Assembly (NCBI GenBank): GCA_030761205.1
Contig: JAULJL010000021.1
Location: 8,165,160-8,229,159 of the forward strand
DNA length: 64,000 bases
From: Fremontodendron californicum
Taxonomy: Eukaryota > Streptophyta > Magnoliopsida > Malvales > Malvaceae
Reading direction: 5' to 3'
Of this stretch, positions 1 to 11,646 are shown in pieces; positions within the stretch are counted from its first letter, which is position 1; each line of letters opens with the position of its first letter. The notes beneath the pieces were generated by a model. That model had not been told where the DNA came from. It saw only the letters and a list, made by a program, of their open reading frames with translations, and ran no database searches. Position numbers and translations under genes: made by a program.

Positions 1-780
1 ACCCACTCAGGAAAACAAATTCTTTTATTATTATTATTATTTTTTTAGTTTTTAGCTTTTATTTTTATTTTTTTAAATGATGTATTTAAAGGGGTTTGCA
101 CGTTGACTAGCGAGTCGATTTAGGATTTGTATCCAAGCCGTCGCTCGAGAAAAAAAGTTAAAATAAAAAATTTATTTTATTAATTACTTTTATTTTAATT
201 TTAAATAGTGTATTTAAAGGGTTGGTCCATACGTTCAGTCGCAGGTCGATTTAGGATCCGTAATCGACCCGCTTGAAAAATTTTTAAAAATAAATTTATT
301 TTATTAATTATTTTTAGTTTTTTATTTTACGTTATTTTATTTTTAAATGATGTATTTAAAGGGGTTGATCCGTACATTGACTCGTGAGTCGGTTTAGGAT
401 CTGTACCTGACCTGCACAGGAAAAAAATAAAAATTATTATTTAGTTTATTATTTTATTTTTAAATAATGTATTTAAAAGGGTTAGTCTACACGTTGACTC
501 GCGGGTCAATTTAGGATCCGTACCCGATCGGCTCGAAAAAAAATAAAAAAATAATTTTATTAAATTTTTTAATTTTAATTTTAAATGATGTATTTAAAGG
601 GGTTGGTCCGCATGTTGACTCACGGGTTGGTTTAGAATCCGTATCCGACCGGCTAGGGGGGAAAAGTTAAAAAACAAATTTATCAATTATTTTTATTTTA
701 AATAATGTATTTAAAGGTATAGGTCTTCACGTTGAGTCACGGGTCGGTTTAGGATCCATACTTGATCCATTCAAGAAAAA
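1..780. repeat. Tandem array of ~120-bp units, first block
   Basis: About six degenerate units repeat here. Each has an AT-rich half ending in GTATTTAAAGG (near 82, 210, 349, 468, 589 and 706) and a GC-richer half containing TTTAGGATCCGTA followed by a CCCGACCCGCTCG-like stretch. Spacing is about 118-139 bp. The array continues past the left edge. Related units resume at about 1405-1795, next to a gypsy gag-protease remnant. It looks like a young satellite or the tandem-repeated untranslated region of a retrotransposon. It is not coding. Confidence 0.85.
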
Positions 781-1404
781 ATGTAAAAAAAAAAAAGAAA
801 AAGAAAAAATGAACTTGCTGCTAACTTATGTGAGAAAATCGATCCTACAAGAGAATAAAATACAAACCACAATTTTATTTTCTTATTTCTTATTTATTAT
901 TTTTACCTCTAATAAATAAAAATATACAATATACAATAGAGTCTAAATATTTTTAAAAATATATATATAAATAACATTTGAAAATGCATTTATATTACGT
1001 AATTTATAAATAAACAATTATTATAAATTTAATTTTCATAATTAACAAAATATAATTATATTAAGATTATTACATTTTAAAAATAAAATATAAAATATAA
1101 TTTATTATTTAATAAAATATAATTTATTATTAATTAATTAAAAAATTATAAAAAAAAAAAATTAAAAGTACCCCGACGAAGCGGGGTCTTTTTTCTAGTC
1201 AACTATTATGAAAATTGAGTCCATAGGGACTTATAGGAAATTTTTGAATTTCGTTAAAGGGTTTTTTTATCCTATTTTGTCATTTTTATGAGTATTTTTG
1301 ACTTGTCACGAAAAATTTTTAGGGACCCAAGAGGTATTTCTTTAAATGTCCAAAAAAGTTAATAAATATATTATTATTAATAAATATATATTCCAAAAAA
1401 ATAT
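781..1404. other. AT-rich spacer interrupting the tandem array
   Basis: No reading frame or element end is recognised here. The stretch is very AT-rich and includes a GC hairpin followed by T residues near 1171-1195, which I do not take as a terminator in nuclear DNA. It separates two blocks of the same tandem repeat, so it may be an insertion into the array. Confidence 0.4.
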
Positions 1405-1795
1405 TTTATTTTCTTAGGTCGATTTAGGATCTATATCTGACCCGCTTGAAACAAATTATTTTTTATTTTAATTTTAAATGATGTATTTAAAGTGGTTGGT
1501 TCGCACGTTGACTCGCGAACCGATTTAAGATCCGTACTCGACCCGCTCGGGAAAAAAGTAAAAAAATAAATTATTTTACTAATTATTTTTATTTTAATTT
1601 TAAATGATGAATTTAGAGTGACTGATCTGCACGTTAACTCACCGGTTGATTTAGGATCCGTACCTGATCCACTTAGAGAAAAAGTTTTAAAAAATATTTT
1701 ATTAATTATTTTTATTTTAAATAATGCTTTTAAAGGGGTTGGTCCGCACGTAAACTCGGTGGTCAGTTTAGGATCCGTACCTAACCGGCTAGGAG
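1405..1795. repeat. Tandem array of ~120-bp units, second block
   Basis: Three further units of the repeat seen at 1-780, with GTATTTAAAG-like boxes near 1484, 1610 (variant) and 1725 and the TTTAGGATCCGTA core. The block ends where the minus-strand gag-protease remnant begins, around 1790. Confidence 0.8.
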
Positions 1796-3060
1796 GTATT
1801 TTCCTAATCCTTTTCCCGCATGGCAACCTTTTCCTACTGTCGTCTGCACCCCTAACCTGGTACTCTTGGATAACCTCGACTCTGGAATTTTATATCCCTC
1901 GATGATGAACACAGCGTTGACAAACTGCAACGACCTGAACGAGCACTCTATGGCATCCTCATTCACTTCTATATAAAGGGATTCGGTGGATGCAGAAGCT
2001 ATAATATCTTTTTCTCCTGACACACTGACTAGGCGTCCTTTCATCACAACTTTTAGCTTTTGATGGAGAAATGACAGCACAGCCTATGCGGAGTGAATCC
2101 ACGGCCTTCCCAGCAAACAATTGTAAGATGGGGTGATATCCATCACTTGGAATTTGACCTTATAGGTACAAGGACCTATCTGAAGCGGGATTTCAATGCT
2201 CTCCATCACTTCCCGACGAGTGCCATCAAACGCTCTGACAACGGTATGACTCGGTAGCATGTAGGACATATCAATTGGCAGTTTCGACAAGGTTGCCAAT
2301 GGCATCAAAATCAGAGAGGATCCATTGTCGAGGAGTAATCGTGGCAGAATGTGCCCCTTACAGGTGGTGGTGATATGAAGAGCCCTGGTTGATCCTATTC
2401 CAATTGGCGGTATCTAAGCATAACTGAAAGAGATATAATCATCTGCTGTGATGTTTCCCACCAATCGGTCTAACTTCTCTACCGATATGTTGTTAACCAC
2501 ATAAGCCTGGTTCAAAATTCTCCGTAGAGCATTTCGGTGTGGCTCTGAGTTTAATAGTAGTTAAAGAATTGGAATCCTCGTTGGTTAGCAGTGCAATTGT
2601 TCTACTAGACTGTATTCACTGTGTTTGATGAACTTTAAGAATTCGCAGGCTTCCTTTTCATTCACCGACTCTTTCACTTTATTAACCGGAGTCGAATCCT
2701 TTTCCACTTCCCCAGACTGTTCTACCTACATATGGTCTGGTTCCACTGTCATTTTCCCTTTATTAGGTCCTCCTGTCTTTCTCATTTGATCATGTTTAAC
2801 TGTTCCTGGGGCATAGCATCTACCGTTTCGGGTTAGATGACCCACTCAAGTTACATCCACAACAGTTGCCTGATGATTCGAGGATCCCAGTATTGCCATG
2901 CTGCATTCATTGCTCCATGGAATCGCCTTGTCCCCTTTATAAGAAAAAGGTGACGGCAATTCTATGACCAATTTTGAAGTGTGTCCCTCGACCTTTGGAA
3001 TAGCCTTTACCTCTGGCTCATCGTAGACAGTAGCTAATGACTCAAATCAGCCCATCCTTT
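1781..3060 (-). pseudogene. Ty3/gypsy (Tat-like) gag-protease remnant
   Basis: Read on the minus strand, this stretch encodes the gag-to-protease region of a plant gypsy element. It carries a protease core with LLDNGSSLILMP (around 2330-2290), followed by QVMDITPSYNCLLGRPW and a basic glycine-rich G-patch-like tail, GKGCHAGKGLGKYL, near 1800-1840. Upstream there are pieces such as EFLKFIKHSEYSLVEQL and SEPHRNALRRILNQAYV, which in this family precede the protease. The frame is broken by several stops (for example after the IHSA of the protease block and near 2410). No reverse transcriptase or integrase follows; the tandem array begins instead. The Tat assignment rests on motif style and is an inference. 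Confidence 0.75.
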
Positions 3061-6022
3061 TTACAAATATAAAATCAGAAAATCATTAGTTTAGAAAAAC
3101 CCATTTCTGACTCCCAAAACCAGTTTTGAAAAACTATTTTTTTACACTTTATTAAAAATTTGAAAATTTTTGAAAAAATCAATTTAGACTTGAAACATGA
3201 TGTCATTTATGAGAAAAAATCAGCTTAATTTTTGGACTAAGGATGCCTTGACTGAAATTGCATTAAAGTCAGAATAGTAGACTAAAAAACGTTTTGCCGA
3301 AAACCATTTTTCCAACTTTGATAAAAAAATTCTAAAAATCTTGGAAAAAAAATACCAGGGCATCCTCTAAGGGTCTGCTAAATATGGTTAAAAAATCTTT
3401 TTATTTTGACAAAAAGAACTTACTGAAAAAAATGCTCAAAGTCAGAATAGCCAACTTAACAATCTATTAGTCTTTCAATTAGTTTGCACCAAAGACTTTG
3501 GCTAGAGACCATTGATTGGTCTTAGCCAAAAATCAAGTTGAGGATGGTATGAATGCATGATTTTACAACCAACAAACATATGAAAATGAATCAATCATGA
3601 GTTTAAAAAAAAAAAAAAGCAAAAAAAACAAGGTTGGCTCAATGGTTGGTTCCTTGGACATAGTCCCACCTAACCAAAATCACTTGATAAAAATCAAGAT
3701 CCTCAAGTTTCTAAAACCTTTTATTTGATCTTTTTAAAAGAAAAAAAAAACAAAGGAGAAAATCTATCCTACCACAATGGTGCAACCCACAATCAACAAG
3801 CAAGCAATAAAATCAAGCAAAAACAAGCACAATAAGGCGCCTAAGTTTCGGCCATGGTGAAGAATGTGTAGGAAAATTTTGCAACCTTGTTATTTTGTAA
3901 AGAAATAAAGAATAAAGGAAAGAAAACGTTTAAAATTTATTTTGAAAACCTTTTATTCAACAAAGAAAGTTAACAATCACATGGAAAAAGAGAAGAAAAA
4001 GAACATGAAATCAAAGAAAATAATTGAAGAAAAAGAGAGGAAATAGCTACCTAGCAAAGCTTTCCAAATCAAGCATTCAAACTCCTATTTTCTTCTCCCT
4101 CTTTCTCTTTCTCTCTTTTTATTTTTCTCCTTTTCTCCTCCAAGAGTGTAATGAAATTGCCTTTGAAAAAAATGAAATTTCCTTTCTTCTTAGCTTGGCC
4201 GAACGCCCCTTAATATGAGAGTGTGCTCATCTTTTTTTTAACCTTTGTCATGCTTTGCATGCTCTCACAACATCCTTGCCACATGGCTAATTCTTGTCCC
4301 CTCCTTTCATGATGTTTTCCTTAAATTAAGGGTTTCCTAGCCTCTCATTGGCCAATAATGCCACCTAGATAATTCTTGTCTCCTATCTCTACAAAATATC
4401 TAAGCCACTTGTCATGATCATATGGCTTACTATTAAAATATCTTCCTAGGTGGCATTTTTAATCCTATTTGGCATCATCTCATAGCCTTCACATGCTCTT
4501 CACATGGCATTCACATAGCTTTGCAATTTGGAGGCCTCCCATTGGCAAAAAATGCCATGTAGGCAAGTAGTGGAGAATTTTGTCATTTCTTAAAAATGTT
4601 ATCTTGCTATTCAATCTTGGCCATTTGATTCAAGATGATCACACTCTCTCTTTCATCCATGGGCTGGCTGAAAATGGCCTGGAATTTTCCAGGCCATTTT
4701 TTTTATTTTCAAAACGCCCTTTTCGATTTTTTCGGTAAAATTGCATTTTGACCCCAAAACTTAATTTATTTGCAAATGGACCCCAATTTTGGATTTTATT
4801 TTTTTATCCATCCCATACAATATAAAACTCAGTTATAGAGGTTTCCATAATTTTTCGAGCTTGTTTTCCATTTTTTCTGGATTTTTCTCTAAATTTTCGG
4901 ATTAGTGCACCCCAAACTTTGTCTATTTCCATTTGAGCTCCGATTCTGGATTTTTCTTTTCCAATCCCTTCCATAAAATATAAAACTTAGTTCTGAAACT
5001 TTTCATAATTTTCTGAGCTTGTTTTCTATTTTTCCCGGATTTTTCTTTAAAATTGCAGATTAGTCTCCTGAATTTAATATATTTGCGTTTCAGCTCCAAT
5101 TTTGGGTTTTGTTATTCTCATTTCCTTCTTTCCATCCTAAAACTCAATTCTGGAAAGTTTCAAAATTTTTTGAGCTCGGATTCTATTTTTCCTGGATTTT
5201 CCAAAATTGCCCTTTAACCCTTGAAACCTCGATTTTACTTGAAATGGGCCAAATTTTTTGGATTTTCTTTTTCCACTGCCTTTGTCATATATTGAATTGG
5301 AGTTGGACCGAAAATGCCCAATTTTTACATCCGAATTCCTGTCCGATTTAGTTGTTCCTTTTTCCTCAAAATTGAGAATTTTCTCGTTTTTCCCGTTTCT
5401 CCTCTAATCGACTCTTCCTTGGGATCTACTTCAAATTGGGACTTATGATATTTTTATTTATTTATCATTTATCAACTGGGGACTTCAGTTTCACCGAATC
5501 GGACCATCTCTGCAGTTTTTTCCAAATTTGTGAATTTTCTATTTATTCATTAAATCTTTATTTTTCTTTTTCTCTTCAAACCACATCTTCCTTCAACTCC
5601 ACTTCAAAATTGGACCTTCCAATATCTATATTTATTGATCTTATTCCATTTGGAACCTCCAATTTCGTCCAATTTGATCATTTACGCACTTTTCCCCAAA
5701 TTTACAAAATTTTCCATTTTTCGTGTACTGAATTTTGCAATTTGTCTTTCAAACTCTCTATTTTCAATTGTAGATATCCGATTATCAAAATTCTTTCACC
5801 ATTGTTCAATTCAACTTCGAATCTTGATTTTGACTGAGAGTTGACTTTTTCAATGGTTGATTTTTTGGGGTTGACTTTTTCAAAGTTGACTTTTTCGTAT
5901 TGACCTCCGAAACAAAGTCTTGGAGACCTATCTGTGAAATAGGGAAAGTTTCTTTACATTCCGGGAAGTTGAAAGGAGAACTCATCTTGTTTAGGGGGCC
6001 CGACAAAATTAGGTGTCTACAA
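3061..6022 (-). mobile_element. Probable LTR and leader of the Tat-like gypsy element
   Basis: This is noncoding DNA on the 5' side (minus strand) of the gag-protease remnant. At about 6009-6020 the minus strand begins TGTAGACACC and then a GGGCCCCC stretch, which looks like the start of a long LTR. The part at about 4730-5850 is a degenerate series of TTTTGGATTTTT and CCAAATT-type motifs, visibly repetitive and pyrimidine-rich. I could not fix the inner LTR edge or the primer-binding site, so LTR and leader are reported together. Reading frames on the plus strand here are low-complexity and not credible genes. Confidence 0.5.
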
Positions 6023-7088
6023 TGTTTAAATTACTTATTAATTTAATATCTTTTATATTTTTGTAGAGTCTTAAAGAAAAAAGAGATAATCAACTAATAT
6101 ATGGAAAGTCCAAGCTGTAAGCAGTTACTTGGCCACAAAGTTTTCCTTATTCAGGCTTTTAAGAGTTCTATAAGTAGGAACCCTTAGGACTTTAGTTTTA
6201 AAAACTTCTTAGCTTGTAAATAATCTAATTTTCTTAAGAAAATAGCAAGCACCACAGGTTTGCAAGAGGCTAGAGAGATTTTGGAAAATTGAAGACTGAA
6301 GACCTGACAACCCATAGTTTTCTCTTTGCCCTTAATCTTTTTTATCTTTATTGTATTATTTATGATGGTAAAACTCTTTTATTTTATATTAATTAGCATG
6401 AACTAATTTATATTTTTAGGATTTCAATGAAACTCAACATGTAGTTTGAATTATTTTACTTTATTTCTTGATTTAATGATATTTGATGTTGTTTATTCAA
6501 TCTTGTGTTTAATGCTTCTAATTGCTTAGCTACCAATTAGATTGATTTGGTAACCTAAATACAACTTGACAGAGGGAGTTTAGTGTTAGACATGGATTGA
6601 ATAACATATGTTTCAGATTCATTTATTATGATGAATTGAGTTATATGTAGGATAGAAATATAACTCTATGTCATGTGTAACCAAGTTTAGAGTCTAAGCT
6701 TAATGAGTTTCTCTTTAATTCAATTATCATAAACATAAAGTTAATTGGTTATGAGAGATATTTTTATAAGACCATCGGCAGATACTTATAAATAAATTAG
6801 AACTTTATGTTAACAACTTATTATCATTAATCAAGTAAAGAGGGTAAGAGAGGTTCATACAAATTGTTGAGAAAAATTATAATCCTAAAATTTTCTCAAT
6901 TGATTTAATTATTATTTTTTTATTTAATTTTTAATTTACATTATTTAATTTTTTGTTTGAATAAGATTAACTTGTGTTAATTTTAGTTTTTTACGAATTT
7001 GATAACAATTTCTCATGGGAATGATACTTTACTCTTCACTTTATTATTTGTTAACGATACATGCACTTGCGTAGTAAATCCGACAACA
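6023..7088 (+). mobile_element. LTR-like sequence, possibly a solo LTR
   Basis: No coding frame. The stretch starts TGTTTAAATT directly beside the TGTCTACA end of the neighbouring LTR, has a TATA-like CTATAAGTAG near 6169, and ends in a CACTTGCGTAGTAAATC-like tail with ACAACA. That is the style of the 3' ends of plant gypsy LTRs. No convincing target-site duplication was found, so the boundaries are uncertain. Confidence 0.35.
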
Positions 7089-7522
7089 ATGTCTTATATG
7101 AATTGAAAATTATTTAATTACAATTATATTTTTACTTATAAAACTTTTCATAAAAAAAATTATGGAACCATGTTCAGAGTTTCAACTTCCAAAAGCACAC
7201 AAGAGAGAAAAACAAAGAAGATGAAAATATCAAAATAGAATCAATTGAAATAAATATAAGAAGTCCATTAAAATCTCGCCGTGGATTTCATTTGATCATC
7301 ACGGGGATTCCCTAGCTATAAAATAACATCTCAATTCTTGACTCAAAAATACATTTCCAATTTCCTAATTCCCAATTTGCAATCGATTTCTACTTATCTT
7401 GCCAATCACTTGAACAGGAATCATATCTACAAAAGTCAGACATGCAAAGGAAAAGAGTATGGGTTGGAATAAGAAAAAATAATACTCCAAATTAAAAGAA
7501 AGAAAAGGCTGAAGAAGAAGAA

Positions 7523-7728
7523 TCAAGGCTTGATGTTGCAGTCTGTAGACTTGGACTTGTCGAGAATCGACCACATGACTTGGACATCCTCATAGGCACA
7601 TGCCATGACCTCTCCATGCAGATCCATGACACGGTTTTCATGCTCTGCACCCATAAAAGAAGTACCTAACCATGTAAGCTTGTGACTGATCATGTTGATG
7701 CTCAAGACTTTAAGTTAAGAAAAGAAAA

Positions 7729-7773
<45 letters not shown>

Positions 7774-7955
7774 GAATGGAATAGAATGGATTGGATTGGA
7801 TGGGGTGGACACCTAGAATTATAGCCAATATACGTAAACATGGACAAGAGGAAGAGATACATACCTCTTTGGGACTTCTTATCCCTTGGTTGCTGATTGA
7901 AGAAAGTGCAGGCTTTTTTGAACGGGGATGTGATGGTTTTCTTCCAAGAAGCCAT
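7523..7955 (-). CDS. Small conserved plant protein of unknown function (two exons)
   Basis: Exon 1 (7865-7955) starts at ATG 7955 and encodes MASWKKTITSPFKKACTFF and a short polar tail. It ends in phase 1 at a GTATGT donor. The preferred exon 2 (7523-7644) follows a CAG acceptor and encodes an acidic segment with VMDLHGEVMACAYEDVQ and then VMWSILDKSK before a TGA. The spliced product is about 70 residues: a basic amphipathic N-terminus and a conserved acidic C-terminus, with no membrane segment or signal peptide. Exon 2 could instead start further upstream at an AAG acceptor near 7711. The intron holds a (TA)n tract. A TATA-like CTATATAA lies on the minus strand near 8090-8100. I recall similar short uncharacterised plant proteins, but I assign no function. 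Confidence 0.7.
7732..7771. repeat. (TA)n microsatellite in an intron
   Basis: About 40 bp of uninterrupted TA repeats within the intron of the small gene at 7523-7955. Likely length-polymorphic. Confidence 0.95.
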
Positions 7956-8099
7956 ATATAGATCAATTCCTATTTCCTAGTTTTACGAACGGATTAATAT
8001 TGCTTTACTTTGCGTTAGCTCTGATCTCCACAAAATGACTGAATATCCCTTTCTCTATTGGCCCTGTTTAATTTGGTCAAAGGCCATTATATAGGAAGG

Positions 8100-8137
8100 A
8101 GATAGAGATAGAGATAGAGATAGAGAGAAAGAGAGGC
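8100..8137. repeat. GATAGA hexamer repeat
   Basis: Four or five copies of GATAGA followed by a purine-rich tract. On the minus strand this is a pyrimidine-rich stretch upstream of the small gene's start codon, in its probable promoter or 5' UTR. Confidence 0.85.
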
Positions 8138-8328
8138 AAGATCCGTGAGATAAGCTAAAGACCAAAGCTAAGAGAGAACATCACTCCTTTTTTTATGTGT
8201 TTTTTTCTTATCTCAAAGGTTCTTCGCCGACTGCACCAAAGCACATGGTGCACGCTCCCAAACACAACTCTACACGTGAATGCCTTTACTTTTTTGAATG
8301 TGACTGACGTCTAAAAGCGACCGCCCCT

Positions 8329-8331
<3 letters not shown>

Positions 8332-8382
<51 letters not shown>
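8332..8382. repeat. (TA)n microsatellite
   Basis: About 50 bp of TA repeats, upstream of the small minus-strand gene and just left of a hAT MITE. Confidence 0.95.
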
Positions 8383-8384
<2 letters not shown>

Positions 8385-8483
8385 TGCCCTGTTTAATCAT
8401 TAATAATAATGTGACAAAGAGCTCAACTCAAGAGTAGCCCTTTTTCCTTTTTGATGCATGAAATATAATGGGTACGCAGTCAG

Positions 8484-8761
8484 TAGACCTGCTCACGGGT
8501 CGGGCAGTCCGTTCGGCCCGTATCGGGTTGAGTCTGGGTAGAATATTTTATGTTTCGGTCCGGTTCGGCCCGGAACAGTGGTTTTTATTATAATAATATT
8601 ATTTTATTTAATTTTAATTATAAAAAAATAAATAAAAAAAAAAATTATTTTTCCAATGAACAGTGTTTCGGGCCTAAACGGGCGGGCTTGGGCTACCTAG
8701 GGCCGGGCCTGGGCAGAGGAAAAAAAAAACTGGGCCGCGGCCCGGCCCATGATCACCTCTA
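8484..8761. mobile_element. hAT-type MITE, family A (TAGAccTGCTC ends)
   Basis: The 278-bp element starts TAGACCTGCTCACGGG and ends in CACCTCTA, so its ends are inverted repeats of the form TAGAnnTG(C/A)TCA. It is flanked by an imperfect 8-bp duplication, GCAGTCAG at 8476-8483 and GCAGTCAA at 8762-8769. GC-rich CGGCCCG-type subterminal motifs surround an AT-rich centre. It has no coding capacity. The 8-bp duplication points to hAT mobilisation. Confidence 0.85.
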
Positions 8762-8910
8762 GCAGTCAATCAGGAGCATTGTATTAGTTCAAGTTTAGCT
8801 TAAATCCAATATTTGTAACTTTCATCTTTATCCAAAGCATTTAAAATAGGTTGTAGTACATATCTTATCATTGTATATTCATCATAAAAATATCTTAACA
8901 TTGTATAAAT

Positions 8911-9479
8911 TAGGGATGACAAAATTCAATTTGATGGATGGATTTTGAACCGATTCGATCCGAATGAAGAGATTTTTTTTTTTGAATAATGGAGGCGGGT
9001 AGGTGCGGTTTTTTTTGTTGTTGTTTGAAAGGTGGGGATGGAGCAGTCGTGATAATTGCCTGCTCCGCACTGCCCCGTTCCGAATACTGAAATTACAATT
9101 TTACATTTAAATATTTAGCTTTTAAAAGAATAATAAAATAATATAATTAAACTTATTATTTTTATTTTTCTTTTTAAAAATTTAAACATAATATTTTATT
9201 TTTTCTCTTCCTATATTAGAAACATGTTTATATTTAATTTATATTTAATTTTTTTCAAAATGCTTTATTATTTGAAAAAAATAAAAATAATTAATAAATA
9301 TCAAATGAGGCGGGGCGGGGCGGTTATGGATGTAACCGACATCCATGGAGATGATAGTGGTATTGAAATTTCAACATCCACGACGGAGCGGGACGGGAGA
9401 CGGGGCAGAGCAGTGTTATGGAATGGCGGGGACAGATACTGTAAAATCCGTCTCCCATCCCGCTCCATTACCATCCCTA
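8911..9479. mobile_element. hAT-type MITE, family B (TAGGGATG ends)
   Basis: The 569-bp element runs from TAGGGATGACA to ACCATCCCTA (inverted ends) and is flanked by related 8-mers GTATAAAT and ATATAAAC. Inside are GGCGGGGCGGGG and CCGTCTCCCATCCCGCTCC subterminal runs. The plus- and minus-strand frames over it are low-complexity shadows. Copies of this family also lie at 50348-50856 and 62851-63305. Confidence 0.65.
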
Positions 9480-9487
9480 ATATAAAC

Positions 9488-10863
9488 CGTACATCTAAAC
9501 AGATCAATGAATACAAACAAGGCCCTGCATGCCTGCCTTTCCCTTAATTAATTCTACTTATTATAATCTGATACATTGCATTATCCTTGCAGTGTCACTC
9601 ATCCAAGGTTGGAGTCCCTCCGGTTTAACATTCTAAAGCTTCTATATATGGCATGAATAAGATATGCCTTTTCTCAAATGACCGGCCCCATCATCAACTT
9701 CTTCAATTCAAAGCTTACTACTACTATCACCTTAGTACTACTTTTCTTTTAAATACTTAATGGAGTAACCAATGACTAGTATATTATATATGATATGGCC
9801 TTACTCTCCTTAATTTGGAAAGTGAAATTACATATATCCTAGATCCAGTTTTCGGGATGAGTGTTGACACTTTTTCTGCATGTCAATATGCATAATTCAA
9901 TATCCCTGTAGTCACTGGTCCTGCTCATCCAATACATACACTGCTAAGAAGGGGCGCCCAATATGAGTCGCAGGCACTGCTGGTCTTCCATTTCCATGGG
10001 GAAGGGGAGCGGAAGTCAATGGGCATGTGATGTCCACATGTTTCAGTGGGAAAGGTACGAGTCACTAATGTTGTATATGAGAATGACTAATGCGATGAAC
10101 AAAAAAAAGAATTTAAAAAAGAAAAAACTTTAGGCAAAACACTTTGAAAAACTATCTTCAGAACAATAATTTTTCATGTAGGTGCAAAATGGATTTTTGA
10201 AAATGTTATTCTCGGAATACAATGTCTAAACGAAAAATTCAAAATTGTACTTCAAAAATTTTTTTGAACACAAATGAATCATAAACAAAAAGAGAAAGAG
10301 AGAGAGAATGGTTCGGTTCTTGAGGGATTGAATGCAAATTTTTTTTTATTTTTTTTTTAAATGAACGTATATTAAAAGTATTTATAAGACTCAATCGATG
10401 TTTGAAATGCCTCTCTATAAATAAGTACCACTTGGATGAAAATTCATCACTTTTGGAATGAAGCAACATGTCCAATGAACATATTTTTGAATTTCGAGAT
10501 AGAGCATTCGGATGCCCAAGTTATGGCATTTGAATTCCCAAGGCAAATTTTCATTCAGACTAAAAATCCTATAGTGCATTTGGATGCCCTCATCGAGGCA
10601 TTCTGATTCCCAAGGCAAAATTAGATAGATTGTCTTTTAAGCTTAGCATTCGAATTCTGTATTAGAATTTCTTTTTTTATTTTTCATTCCAAAAGCTATT
10701 TATTAACTTCCAAACACCATTCTTCAACACTTATGTATATTACATTATTTTGATAAAAATCATTTAAGAAAATTTATGAAAACATTCATTTTTGATAATA
10801 CATATAATAATCCCCACTTATTATCAAAAAATGCAAATGTAAGCAATCTTAAGAGAAAATGCA
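9488..10863. other. No gene seen
   Basis: Noncoding and AT-rich. A few GAATTCCCAAGGCA and GCATTCGGATGCCC-type phrases recur at about 10490-10650, suggesting an old repeat. I recognise no protein and no element ends. Confidence 0.4.
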
Positions 10864-10868
10864 ATTTG

Positions 10869-11403
10869 TGGTGAGTATATTGAGTCAAAGTCCCAATCGA
10901 ATAACTTGATTAAGCCAAGGGGAGTTCTTATCCCACATCAAGTAACTTGGTTAAGCAAAATGGAGTACTCATCTCACATTAAGTAATTAGGATGAGCCAA
11001 GGAGAGTGCTTACCTATAAGTAGGAGCCTTGACCTTTGGGGAAACACCACCACCACCCTTTGTGAGAGGGAGTCTGTACACTTAAGTAGAAGTTGTATTG
11101 AGACTCTTTGGGTGGTAAGTCAAGTTTGTTTGTAGGATGGTTTGTAACTTTATCCGTGCAAAAGTTACAATATTTGTAGGAAGGTTTGTAGCTTTATCTG
11201 TGCAAAAGTTATAATATTTAGGAGGGTTTGTAGCTTTATCCGTGCAAAAGTTATAAGTTGAAATATTTTCTTAGTGGAGTATCTTATCCCTTTCAGGGAT
11301 CAGTGGACGTAGGCCAAGAAGGGCTTAACCACGTTAAAAATATTGTGTTCTCTTTTCCTTTTTTCTCGAATGCTTGTTGTGAGTTGTCATGCTATTCCCA
11401 ACA
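10869..11403 (+). repeat. TRIM 5' LTR
   Basis: Left LTR of the TRIM. It contains a short internal repeat of a GTTTGTAGCTTTATCCGTGC phrase, present three times at about 11138-11250, and a (CCA)n run near 11047. Confidence 0.93.
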
Positions 11404-11414
11404 ACTGGTATCAA

Positions 11415-11620
11415 AGCTTTTGGTTCAAGGGAGGAGTTGCCTAGAAGCTTTTGGTTCAAGCGAGAGGAGTTGCTGCCCAGAACCTTTTGGTTCGAGCGAG
11501 GAGAGTTACTACCCAAGAAGTTTTTTGTTCGAGCGAGGAGAGTTGCTGAAGAGTAGGAGAGTTGCTGAGTTGTTGCCCAGAGGCTTTTGGTTCGAGGGAA
11601 GGGTTGCTGCCAAGAGGTAA
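11415..11620 (+). repeat. ~45-bp repeats filling the TRIM interior
   Basis: Four or five degenerate copies of a unit built on CTTTTGGTTCGAGCGAGGAG followed by AGTTGCTGCCCAGAAG occupy almost the whole space between the LTRs. Both strands are open by chance and have no recognisable product. Confidence 0.8.
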
Positions 11621-11646
11621 TTGAAACTTTGGCTCAAGGGAGGGTT

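Noticed and set aside
1171..1195. GC hairpin ACCCCG...CGGGGT followed by T residues, like a bacterial intrinsic terminator
   Set aside because: The surroundings are plant nuclear AT-rich DNA with no bacterial or plastid genes nearby. A chance hairpin is more likely.
4024..5844. Plus-strand reading frames of 60-133 codons
   Set aside because: They are phenylalanine/serine/leucine-rich translations of pyrimidine-rich repeated DNA within the gypsy LTR/leader, with no domain.
9224..9547. 107-codon plus-strand frame and its minus-strand partner
   Set aside because: They lie wholly within the family B hAT element and translate its GC-rich subterminal repeats.
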